Of a stretch of 64,000 nucleotides of DNA, positions 35,325 to 43,126 are shown piece by piece. Every line of letters begins with the position of its first letter. Position 1 is the stretch's first letter. The notes beneath the pieces are model-generated. The model searched no databases, was not told the DNA's origin, and saw only the letters and a program-made list of their open reading frames with translations. Position numbers and translations under genes: made by a program. Source of the DNA: an uncultured Clostridia bacterium (GTDB lineage Bacteria; Bacillota; Clostridia; Oscillospirales; Acutalibacteraceae); the NCBI GenBank assembly GCA_946500295.1, contig CAMMVF010000003.1, positions 62,001 through 126,000 of the forward strand. Reading direction: 5' to 3'.

Positions 35325-35373
35325 AAACAGCGAGCGTTAAATTTCACCTCCAATAAAGTTAAGTCCTGATTTT

Positions 35374-35426
35374 CGGACAGATGTTCGCCTATAATATAAT
35401 TAACGCTTAAAGCGAACATGTTTTCG
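35374..35426 (+). promoter_or_regulatory. Promoter flanked by two LexA-like operators
   Basis: Box 1 CGGACAGATGTTCG (35374-35387) and box 2 CGAACATGTTTTCG (35413-35426) each differ by one base from the Gram-positive LexA consensus CGAACRNRYGTTYG. Between them lies TATAAT (35390-35395). A -35 near 35367 (TGATTT) is weak. The boxes also form an 8-bp inverted repeat ATGTTCGC/GCGAACAT. The gene at 35442 would be LexA-repressed. Confidence 0.7.
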
Positions 35427-35441
35427 AAAAGGGGAATTAAA

Positions 35442-35807
35442 ATGACATACTCACAGAGAAAAATGTATATTGCTCAAAGGAAGGCCAAAATGTACAGAAT
35501 AAAAGCCATGGTGTGCAATATATTCGTAGCCGTGTCGGCTATAAATATTTTTGGCAGCTGCCTGTCGGTGTTAAACTCTCCCATATATTTTTTGCTAAAC
35601 TCGGCTGTCAATGTCATAATCATTAGAATTTGTTATATGAAAGCCGCAAATCTGGAGATAAAATCGCAGAGGGTTTTAAAAGACTGCAAGCGGAAACTTA
35701 AAAAGCTCAGAAATGAGGCTGTTGATGATAATATTATTTACGTTGACTTTTCTTCCGGAAAATATCCGAACTATAAAAAAGACAACATCAACAGCGAAAT
35801 TATATAA
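35442..35807 (+). CDS. Small two-helix membrane protein, candidate SOS-controlled gene
   Basis: 121 residues from ATG 35442 (GGGGA ribosome site 6 bp upstream). No family recognised. A basic N-terminus (TYSQRKMYIAQRKAKMYR) precedes two hydrophobic segments (about 22-44 and 47-65) and a basic, helical tail (NLEIKSQRVLKDCKRKLKKLR) ending in DFSSGKYPNY. The two LexA-like boxes at its promoter suggest damage induction; small membrane proteins in this regulatory position (YneA in Bacillus, SidA in Caulobacter) inhibit division, which is a possible role here by analogy only. Its TAA stop lies in the end of repeat copy F. Confidence 0.75.
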   Translation: MTYSQRKMYIAQRKAKMYRIKAMVCNIFVAVSAINIFGSCLSVLNSPIYFLLNSAVNVIIIRICYMKAANLEIKSQRVLKDCKRKLKKLRNEAVDDNIIYVDFSSGKYPNYKKDNINSEII

Positions 35808-35882
35808 CCGAGCAGGCGATGTCCCCCGCCGCTGTCGGCGGCGCGATCAAACGACCTTGTCACGCTTAGCTCTGATTTAAAC
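35804..35882 (-). repeat. Dispersed modular repeat, copy F (short form)
   Basis: Inverted. Starts ATAACC, so the TAA stop of the preceding small gene (35805-35807) is part of the repeat; keeps hairpin 5 and hairpin 1 and ends near TTTAAA. More diverged than other copies (GACCTTGTCACGC, GAGCAGGCG). Confidence 0.85.
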
Positions 35883-35955
35883 CTTTTCAATTATCTCTAT
35901 CATATTTTTATACTGGAATAATTTATATTTTTTGATTTTTGAAACGAATTTTTTA

Positions 35956-35984
35956 TTGACTTTTGAAGCAATATGTGATATACT
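35956..35984 (+). promoter_or_regulatory. Strong promoter not followed by a reading frame
   Basis: TTGACT (35956-35961), 17 bp, TATACT (35979-35984) with an extended -10 TGA just before. It drives the candidate small RNA at 35991-36103. Confidence 0.7.
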
Positions 35985-35990
35985 TAACCC

Positions 35991-36103
35991 ATAATAAATA
36001 AATGATTTCTACATTAAGCTTTACCATTAAGCTTCTTCCTATATTAATCCATGTCGGAGGCAACTCCGAAGCAGCAGAGCAACAGTCGTTGCTCTGCTTT
36101 TTT
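35991..36103 (+). ncRNA. Candidate free-standing small RNA of about 113 nt
   Basis: Starts about 7 bp after a strong promoter and ends in a perfect terminator: GCAGAGCAAC (36074-36083), loop AGTC, GTTGCTCTGC (36088-36097), TTTTTT. Upstream is a perfect 6-bp stem TCGGAG-GCAA-CTCCGA with a GNRA tetraloop (36054-36069) and a 9-bp direct repeat ATTAAGCTT. No reading frame with a ribosome site is present. No known RNA family recognised. Confidence 0.55.
36074..36103 (+). terminator. Terminator of the candidate small RNA
   Basis: 10-bp perfect stem with a 4-nt loop and six T, 49 bp before the convergent superoxide dismutase gene end. Confidence 0.85.
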
Positions 36104-36121
36104 GCAGTTTTTTAAAGCATA

Positions 36122-36574
36122 TTAAATTTTTTTAACCACTCCACAGGCAATTTTTTTGCCCGAATCCCCTGACGGCTGTGTAGTAAAATCATCTCTGCCG
36201 CTGTGGATTACTATGGTTTTCCCGATTATTTCGTTCGGAATAAGACGGTTGGTAAAAAACTCAAGAAAAGCATAGCCTGAACAGTTCAGCAATGGCGGAA
36301 AATCACCACTGTGGTTCGGGTGCGTAATCAACTTAGGGTTATAATGCTCTCCTGCTGCCGCAAACTCGTCAAAATTATTTCCGCTGCACTCCCCTCCGGC
36401 ATGAAGATGAAACCCCAAAAAACTATCTCCATCCGGTAAATTCATAACACGCGCACTCACCAACACTCCACCCCCGCCGTCATAAAAGCTTACCCAACCT
36501 CTCAATCCTTTACAACAACTGCCACCTGCAAGCTCTGCCCGTGCGAATGGGCGCTGGTAAATATTATAATACAT
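36122..36574 (-). CDS. Superoxide dismutase-like protein, Cu/Zn family
   Basis: 150 residues from ATG 36574 (GAGG 6 bp upstream; the GTG at 36583 lies inside the ribosome site). Landmarks of the sodC fold: GFHLHAGGECSG, GEHYNP, HPNHSGDFPPL and TIVIHSGRDDF hold the copper and zinc His and Asp ligands. The active-site Arg motif is SGDSGKKIACG, so the guiding Arg appears to be Lys. No signal peptide is present, so it would be cytoplasmic. This family is unusual in strict anaerobes; Bacillus YojM-type relatives may lack copper activity. Confidence 0.85.
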   Translation of the reverse strand: MYYNIYQRPFARAELAGGSCCKGLRGWVSFYDGGGGVLVSARVMNLPDGDSFLGFHLHAGGECSGNNFDEFAAAGEHYNPKLITHPNHSGDFPPLLNCSGYAFLEFFTNRLIPNEIIGKTIVIHSGRDDFTTQPSGDSGKKIACGVVKKI

Positions 36575-36630
36575 TACTTTCACCTCGTAATATTATATTC
36601 ATCAGTACGGCTTTGGTGAAAAAGTAAAAT

Positions 36631-36673
36631 GAACGGAAGTCGATTCAAAAAGAACCGACTTCCGTTCGTTTTT
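36631..36673. terminator. Hairpin terminator beyond the dockerin gene
   Basis: GAACGGAAGTCG (36631-36642) pairs perfectly with CGACTTCCGTTC (36656-36667); T-rich on both sides, so bidirectional. It lies beyond repeat copy G and may end the dockerin gene transcript. Confidence 0.75.
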
Positions 36674-36727
36674 AGTGAATAAATGTTGGAAATTTTTGCA
36701 TAACAACAGCTGTCAACCTGCTTTATT

Positions 36728-36805
36728 ATAACCAAGTCGCCGATGTCCCCCGCTTCTGTAGGCTGCGTGATCAAACGAGCTTGTCATGCGTTGTTCCGAT
36801 TTAAA
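36728..36805 (-). repeat. Dispersed modular repeat, copy G (short form)
   Basis: Inverted short copy, AACCAAGTCGCC to TTTAAA. Its GTGACAAG (here ATGACAAG) supplies the TGA stop of the dockerin gene (36786-36784, minus strand), and the last codons of that gene lie within the repeat. Confidence 0.88.
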
Positions 36806-38337
36806 GGACTGCCGACATCATAGGCAACATTGATTGAAGCTGCATACTTTTGAATAATAACCGAATCCGCCGTGCCGACATAGCCGTCATTGTTGACATC
36901 ACCCAGCAAGAGCTGTTCATCGGTGAGCTCAAGCACATAAATAAGATATTTTTGAATCATAATCGCATCTTCCAGATTAACCTGACCGTCGCCGTTAATA
37001 TCACCATATATCTGCACAGGCTCCGTCAGCTCAATATCAAGTTTAATAATCTCGCCGTTTGGATTAGGCGTTGGGGTTATCTCGCCATAGAAAATACCGT
37101 CAGAATACGCAAATCCGTATAATCTCGTTGATTCAGCATTTGTCAGAGTATATTCCACTCGGTCGCCAGATCCGTCGGGAAGGATGGAATTCACCCCCGT
37201 TGGAGTTGAATAATATATTCTGCCTCTCACATACTCCATTCTGCTAAAGTTACCCAAGTAGAAACTGTTCGGGTTTTCAACATCAGTCCAAAGTTTTCCA
37301 TTGAGCATTGAATTGAACTTTTGAGCTTTATTTGTCGTTATGTTCCTTTTTTCCAAGTAAACTTGGCTGCCTCCATTATAGACAGGATAATAGAGATAAT
37401 CTTCTACAATAATGATTTTTGAGTTTATATCGTCCCAATATCTGTCGGGATAGGAAACTGTAGTAATTACATCTTCAGTCACCCAGTCGCTGTGGCCGGC
37501 TTCAGCAATCTCCTCATCGGTACACAGGAAGTTTTCATGACACACTCTGCCAATCAAATCCTCAGTCGGGTCGTCAAAGGTCACGTCAACGTGGTAGGTT
37601 TTCCCCTCAATCGTCACTGTGTTCCAAATGTGCTTCATACTGTCGCTGACAGCATAGCCGTTTTTAATCCCAAGTTTCTTAAGAATGGCTGCATATGCCA
37701 GGGTATAGCCTTCACAGACAGAGTTTTTATTAACTAAATTTCCGTATGCATTGTGCGAAAATCCGTACTCCATTGTAGAAGGGTCTCCGGTAGGCATTAC
37801 ATACTCCGCATTGGTTGCAATGAAATCATGAACATACAACGCCTTTAGAAAATCACTGTCGAATTCACCTGCCTCAAGCGCCACCCGCTCTACAATAGCG
37901 TTAAAGGGATTGAAGTACTCCTCTTTTAACGAAATATCAAACAGATACTGAGGATACACTGTGATAACAATATTATTATCGGGATTGTAAGAATATTTGA
38001 TACTACTCGAAAGATTTATGAGCTCAGGATAGGAATAACGGAGGGATTCAGAAAAGGTAGTATCCATATCCGCTTTCGTAATATTGAACTCAGAGATATC
38101 AACGCTTTGTGCAAATCTGCTTGTAGCCTCGGCAACCTTATCTACCGCAGCAAGGTAATTCTCAGAGTGAGCCGCAGAGGAAGTCAAGAAGTCGCCCGAA
38201 ATATTTAAGGGACTAGAATATCCAACTCTTAAGTTGTCGGTTTTATATGCCGATACAGATACCGCACAACCGGATACGATTGCTAAAACAAGTAAAACTG
38301 ATATAAGGTTGCAAAATGCTTTTTTCATCAACTTCAT
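36784..38337 (-). CDS. Secreted transglutaminase-like protein with C-terminal dockerin
   Basis: 517 residues from ATG 38337 behind GAGGTG. Signal sequence (about 1-27) ending either at AVSVSA (signal peptidase I) or at VSGC (lipobox). A transglutaminase/protease-like domain (about 170-300) has a Cys-His-Asp triad in NSVCEGYTLAYA, MKHIWNTV and YHVDVTFDDP. A beta-rich region follows, then a type I dockerin (about 435-505): two duplicated calcium loops DINGDGQVNLEDAIMIQKY and DVNNDGYVGTADSVIIQKY. The dockerin would bind a cohesin of a cellulosome-like scaffold. The stop codon comes from repeat copy G. Confidence 0.9.
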   Translation of the reverse strand: MKLMKKAFCNLISVLLVLAIVSGCAVSVSAYKTDNLRVGYSSPLNISGDFLTSSAAHSENYLAAVDKVAEATSRFAQSVDISEFNITKADMDTTFSESLRYSYPELINLSSSIKYSYNPDNNIVITVYPQYLFDISLKEEYFNPFNAIVERVALEAGEFDSDFLKALYVHDFIATNAEYVMPTGDPSTMEYGFSHNAYGNLVNKNSVCEGYTLAYAAILKKLGIKNGYAVSDSMKHIWNTVTIEGKTYHVDVTFDDPTEDLIGRVCHENFLCTDEEIAEAGHSDWVTEDVITTVSYPDRYWDDINSKIIIVEDYLYYPVYNGGSQVYLEKRNITTNKAQKFNSMLNGKLWTDVENPNSFYLGNFSRMEYVRGRIYYSTPTGVNSILPDGSGDRVEYTLTNAESTRLYGFAYSDGIFYGEITPTPNPNGEIIKLDIELTEPVQIYGDINGDGQVNLEDAIMIQKYLIYVLELTDEQLLLGDVNNDGYVGTADSVIIQKYAASINVAYDVGSPLNRNNA

Positions 38338-38470
38338 CTCTATCACCTCGCAATAATTTTAACATATAATATATATTATTTCAAGTCTTTTCTAAATTAT
38401 TGTATAGATTAGCGGTAAATAAATGAATAATATATGAACAATGACAAATATTTGCGACGCTCCAAAACAA

Positions 38471-38500
38471 AAGCGGCGGTATAAGCTCCCGCCGCTTTTA
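38471..38500 (-). terminator. Terminator of the ispH-S1 operon
   Basis: AAGCGGCGG (38471-38479) pairs with CCGCCGCTT (38489-38497); on the minus strand the hairpin is followed by TTTTGTTTTGG. It lies 26 bp past the stop codon. Confidence 0.8.
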
Positions 38501-38522
38501 ATATTAGTCACTTTATCAAGTC

Positions 38523-40535
38523 TTATTTCTCAGTATTCTCAGTCTCTGTGGAAGCTACAACCTCGTCCTCAGCAGAAGCCTCGGCTGCCTTCTCGTCCTC
38601 AATCAAAGCTCTCATAGAAAGGCTGACTCTCTTCTTGTCAAAGTCAACAGCTGTGATTTTAGCCTTGACAACCTGACCTACTGTCAGCTCATCCTGCGGC
38701 TTTTCAATTCTGTGATCGGCAATCTGAGAGATGTGAATGAGACCGTCGATTCCGGGCAGGATTCTTGCGAATGCACCGAAGGAAACCAAACCGACTATCT
38801 GAGCCTCGACAACTGTGCCAACTGGGTAATCTCTCTTGAGAATCTCCCAGGGGTTGTCCTCGCTCTTTTTGTAGCCGAGAGAGATATTGCCCTTTTCGGT
38901 GTCGATATCCTTGACATAAACCTCTACTGTATCGCCTACGTTTACAACCTCGGACGGATGCTTGATTCTGTCCCATGAAAGCTCACTAATGTGAATCATG
39001 CCGTCAACACCGCCGATATCTACAAAAGCGCCATAGGATGTGAGAGACTTAACAACGCCGGTATAGACCTTGCCGACCTCACAGTTTTTCCAGAACTCTT
39101 CTTTAATTTTGTCATTTTCTTCCTTGAGAACAGACTTAATAGAGCCCACTGCTCTTCTTCTCTTCGGATCGATATCAATAATTCTGAACTTAACTTCTTT
39201 CTTCAAAAGTGCGTCAAGAGAATCGTTTCTTGAAAGAGTAGCCTGAGAAGCAGGAACGAAAATCTTCATGCCCTTTGTAGCTACCAGAAGTCCGCCCTTA
39301 ATAACGTCTGTTACAACACCTGTGAACACTTCGTTTGACTCGGAAGCCGCTACAATGTCATCCCAGCCCTTTAAGGCATCAATGCGCTTTTTGGAAAGTG
39401 TGATTACACCCTCCTGGTCGTTTGTGCGCATAATGAGCAGGTCGAGTGTATCGCCGACCTTTACAAGATCTTCGATTTTTGCGTTGGGATCATCGGTAAG
39501 CTCTTCACGCTTTACCACGCCGGCTTGCTTTCTGCCAACGTCAACAAAAACCTCGTTAGGGGTAATTCTTTCAACTACGCCCTGTACCCTCCCATCTGTA
39601 TTTAAACTTTTGAGATTCTCCTCGAGCATCTCAGCAAAGTTTGTCTCTGCACTTTCGTTGTTTGTTTCACTGGAATTGTTTAAAATCTCTGTCATTTTAT
39701 CCAGTACCTCCTTTATTATCCTTGCAGGTGCCGACGCACCCGCAGTCACGCCGATGTTAGTGGCAGAAATCACCATCTGAGGCAAAATATCATCCTTGGT
39801 TTGCGCCAGCACTGTGTTTTCGCAAAAGCCCTTGCAGATGTTATAAAGCTTACAGGTATTCGAGCTGTTTTGGTCTCCGATGACAACCATAAAATCCGAA
39901 CTTTTTGACAACTGCTCCGCCTCAGTCTGCCTATCAGTCGTAGCACTACATATTGTATCAAAAAAAATCGAGTTTGTATATACCTTTTTTATCGTTTCAG
40001 AGCATTTTTCCCATAATTTTATGTCAAAAGTGGTTTGACAAACCACAGAAACCGATTTATTTTTTAATTCGGGGTTGTCCTGCGACAATTTTTCAATCTC
40101 CTCGGGAGATTTTACCGTGTAATTTTCACCAACGCAATGATTTTGGATTCCTATGACCTCGGGGTGATTTTTATCCCCGACTATCAAGACAACATCTCCC
40201 GCCTCACTGCGCTTTTTAACGGTTTTGTGAATTTTTGAAACAAACGGGCAGGTAGCGTCAACGTAATCAACGCCTAAAGCCGCTATCTCGTCATAGATAT
40301 TCTTCCCGACGCCGTGAGAACGGATTACCATAGTCTCTCCGGTCTCGACCTCGTCGGGTGAGTTCACTATCCTTACTCCGTTTTGCTCAAGCTCCCTGAC
40401 CATATTCTGGTTGTGGATTATCGGACCTAAGGTACATACCCTTTTTCCTTCACCTGCAAGCTTCCAAACCATATTTACGGCACGGTTTACGCCGAAGCAG
40501 AACCCCGCAGTCTTTGCAAGCTGTATCTTTGTCAA
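38523..40535 (-). CDS. ispH: 4-hydroxy-3-methylbut-2-enyl diphosphate reductase fused to S1 domains
   Basis: 670 residues. The IspH part (about 1-285) has the iron-sulfur Cys in [20 protein letters not shown] and [11 protein letters not shown] and the substrate His in IIHNQN, RSHGVG and DKNHPEV. Then an acidic linker and four S1 RNA-binding repeats (about 325-645), for instance [33 protein letters not shown]. IspH makes IPP and DMAPP; the S1 part resembles ribosomal protein S1. Such fusions are known in Clostridia. TTG start at 40535 behind GAGGTGAAAG; last gene of the rpiR-cmk-plsC unit. Long tail of Glu/Ala/Ser after the last S1. Confidence 0.95.
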   Translation of the reverse strand: [670 protein letters not shown]

Positions 40536-40544
40536 GCTTTCACC

Positions 40545-41189
40545 TCAAAATCTGTCTTTTTCTCTAAGCTCGGCTATTTTTTGCGCCAGCAGCTTTGTTG
40601 CAGCTCTCAGCTCTTTACCCGAGCCCGTTGTCACTCCAAGCTGAGCCGGAGTCACAGGATCGCCAAAGCTTATTCTAACCTTATGGAACATTTTTGTCTT
40701 GCCGCCCTTAGCCGTAATACAGGCGGGGACAATGGGAACATCCGACTGATAGGCAAGCATTACCGCCCCAGCTCGCATCTTTAACAGCTCACCGTTTAAA
40801 CTCCGCTTGCCCTCCGGGAAGATACCCAGCAGCTTGCCGTCAGACAGCACCTGCTCGGCGCTGTTTATTGCAGTTTCGTCCCCTGTGCCGCCACGATGGA
40901 TAGGTATAGCGCCCAATGAGCGAATCAGAGCGGAAAAAAAGCGGTTTCGGAACAATTCCTCTTTGGCGATAAAGTTTATCAGTCTCTTCTGCCCCATACT
41001 CAGCAGCACCGGATCGGTGTAGGACTGATGATTACAGGCGACGATGTACCCGCCCTCAAGCGGAATATTGAATTTATTGTTGAATTCGCATCTGTACAAA
41101 ATCCGAAACAGCGGCACGCAGACTACCCTTGCAAAGTTATAGATAAAGGGCTGTTTTTCCTTTGCTTTTTTATTAATTGTCTTCTCCAT
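40545..41189 (-). CDS. plsC: 1-acyl-sn-glycerol-3-phosphate acyltransferase
   Basis: 214 residues. NHQSYTD (H-X4-D motif, about 53-59), the second motif RGGTGDET region and FPEGKRSLNGEL, then PIVPACITA are the LPLAT signature. It transfers a fatty acyl group to lysophosphatidic acid, forming phosphatidic acid at the membrane. Twelve bp after cmk and 9 bp before ispH, so within one operon. Confidence 0.93.
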   Translation of the reverse strand: MEKTINKKAKEKQPFIYNFARVVCVPLFRILYRCEFNNKFNIPLEGGYIVACNHQSYTDPVLLSMGQKRLINFIAKEELFRNRFFSALIRSLGAIPIHRGGTGDETAINSAEQVLSDGKLLGIFPEGKRSLNGELLKMRAGAVMLAYQSDVPIVPACITAKGGKTKMFHKVRISFGDPVTPAQLGVTTGSGKELRAATKLLAQKIAELREKDRF

Positions 41190-41201
41190 TATGACCTCGC
41201 A

Positions 41202-41876
41202 TCAAATTTCAATTCCGGTTTTATCAACTATGATTTCCATAACTTTCTCGGCTGATTGCTCAAGCGTAAGCTCGGAGGTATCGACAAGTACGCTGTCGGC
41301 GGCGGGCTTGAGTGGAGCAATTTCACGGTGAGAATCCTGATAATCCCTTTTTTCTATCATACTCAAAACCTCAGCGAAGTCTACCTTTTCTCCCTTTTTC
41401 TCAAAGTCGAGCTGACGCCTTCTTGCCCTGCACTCGGCTGAGGCCGTGAGAAAAATCTTAACCTCTGCGTTTGGAAGCACGACGGTGCCGATGTCTCTGC
41501 CGTCCATAATTATATTGTTCTTTTCCGCTATATCCCTCTGCATTCCGAGCAGATGCTCTCTTACACGGGGAATGGCAGATATTTCCGAGGCGGCGGCGCC
41601 TATCTCGGCGGTACGAATTTTTTCGGAAACATCCTCGCCGTTTAGGAACACCCTCTGCTCCCCGTTTATAAATTTAAGCTCCACCGTGCTGTTTTTAAGC
41701 AGGGTTTCAAGAGCTTGCGGATTGTGGATATCCACCCTGCCGAGTCTGCCTGCAAGCCCAAGAGTGCGGTAAAGCGCACCAGTATCGACATATATAAAAT
41801 TCAATTTTTGCGCCGCCATGCGGGCGATGGTGCTCTTCCCCGCTCCGGCAGGACCGTCTATTGCTACTGAAATCAT
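41202..41876 (-). CDS. cmk: Cytidylate kinase
   Basis: 224 residues. P-loop IDGPAGAGKSTIARMAAQKL, YVDTGALYRTLGLA and DGRDIGTVVLPNAEVKIFLTASAECRARRR are the CMP kinase landmarks. It phosphorylates CMP and dCMP. Its start overlaps by 4 bp the stop of the flavoprotein gene. Confidence 0.95.
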   Translation of the reverse strand: MISVAIDGPAGAGKSTIARMAAQKLNFIYVDTGALYRTLGLAGRLGRVDIHNPQALETLLKNSTVELKFINGEQRVFLNGEDVSEKIRTAEIGAAASEISAIPRVREHLLGMQRDIAEKNNIIMDGRDIGTVVLPNAEVKIFLTASAECRARRRQLDFEKKGEKVDFAEVLSMIEKRDYQDSHREIAPLKPAADSVLVDTSELTLEQSAEKVMEIIVDKTGIEI

Positions 41877-43126
41877 GTATCCTCCTTAATCTCGGCGCTG
41901 CTCTTACCGGCAAGCGCCCCTGTAGAAAATGCTATTTGAAGGTTGTATCCGCCCGTATAGGCATCCACATCAATTACCTCTCCGCAGAAATAGAGCCCCG
42001 GGGTAAGCTTGGACTCCATTGTCTTTGGGTTTATTTCCTTTGTCTTAATCCCTCCTGAGGTTATTATAGCCTCGCTCAACGGTCTGAATGAGGTCGGCTT
42101 CAGCTTTACGGCTTTTATCAGCTCTGCCAAAGCTCGCCTTTGCTCCCTCGTTACGGAGTTGCATTTTATATGGGGAGAAATCCCTGATAATTTGATTATA
42201 ACGGGAATCAGCTTAGAAGGCAAGAGCTTGCCTAAAGAATTTGAAAAATCCTTATTGCAAAACTCCGATAAATCCCTTAAAATCCGTTTGTCAAGCGTAT
42301 CCGTATCTAAAGCAGGTTTTAAATCTATAACAAGCCGGTAATCCTCGACTGAGCACTTCTTCATATGAGAAGAAGCGCTTAAAATCAGCGGTCCGCTGAC
42401 GCCAAAGTGAGTAAACAGCAGCTCACCAAGCTCAGAGTAAACGGGTTTCTTTCCGTCTCCTCTGTAAACGGAAAGCCTGATGTTTTTCAGCGACAACCCT
42501 TGCAGCCTCCGGCAGATATCGCCTGCACACTCTATGGGTACTAAGGACGGTCTTACCTGCGCTTGAGTATGCCCTGCAGCCAAAGCTAAGTTGTAGCCAT
42601 CCCCTGTCGAACCCGTCAAGGGATAGGACGCACCCCCGCAGGAAATAATCACACTGTCTCCATTGATTGTCTCGCCCTGAGCCGTGACCACTCCGCGGAC
42701 TCTGCCGTTTTCAATTACAAGCGAACTAACCGCTTGCTCGGTGAGAATTTTACAGCCGTCCTTCTTAACTGTCTTAATCAATGCATCGACGATATCGCAG
42801 GCTTTGTCGGATACGGGGAAAACACGGTCTCCCCGCTCGGTTTTTAATGGAACGCCTGCAGCTTCAAAAAAGCTCATTACATCCTGCGGCGTAAAAAAGT
42901 TTAAAGCGCTGTAGAGAAAACGCCCGTTAGTCGGTGTGTGAGCAATTATATTATCAGGGCTTGAGTTGTTTGTTACGTTGCACCTTCCCTTGCCGGTAAT
43001 CATCAGCTTGCGGCAGGGCTTTTTATTTTTCTCCACCACAATAACCTCGGCTCCCTCATCAGCTGCAAAATGAGCCGCCATCATTCCCGAAGCGCCTGCT
43101 CCGACTACTATAACACGCTTGTTCAT
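41873..43126 (-). CDS. NAD(P)/FAD-dependent flavoprotein (HI0933/BaiN-like)
   Basis: 417 residues. N-terminal dinucleotide-binding fold VIVVGAGASGMMAAHFAADEGAEVIVVEKN, CRKLMITGKGRCNVTNNS and a C-terminal GLYFCGEVIDVDAYTGGYNLQIAFSTGALAG are characteristic. The best known relative, BaiN, acts in bile acid 7-dehydroxylation, but most family members are of unknown substrate, and this genomic position (next to cmk) is a general one in Clostridia. Overlaps the RpiR gene by 4 bp. Confidence 0.9.
   Translation of the reverse strand: MNKRVIVVGAGASGMMAAHFAADEGAEVIVVEKNKKPCRKLMITGKGRCNVTNNSSPDNIIAHTPTNGRFLYSALNFFTPQDVMSFFEAAGVPLKTERGDRVFPVSDKACDIVDALIKTVKKDGCKILTEQAVSSLVIENGRVRGVVTAQGETINGDSVIISCGGASYPLTGSTGDGYNLALAAGHTQAQVRPSLVPIECAGDICRRLQGLSLKNIRLSVYRGDGKKPVYSELGELLFTHFGVSGPLILSASSHMKKCSVEDYRLVIDLKPALDTDTLDKRILRDLSEFCNKDFSNSLGKLLPSKLIPVIIKLSGISPHIKCNSVTREQRRALAELIKAVKLKPTSFRPLSEAIITSGGIKTKEINPKTMESKLTPGLYFCGEVIDVDAYTGGYNLQIAFSTGALAGKSSAEIKEDT

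Noticed and set aside
35804..35882. Repeat copy F as terminator of the SOS-like gene
   Set aside because: Hairpin lacks a following T-run.
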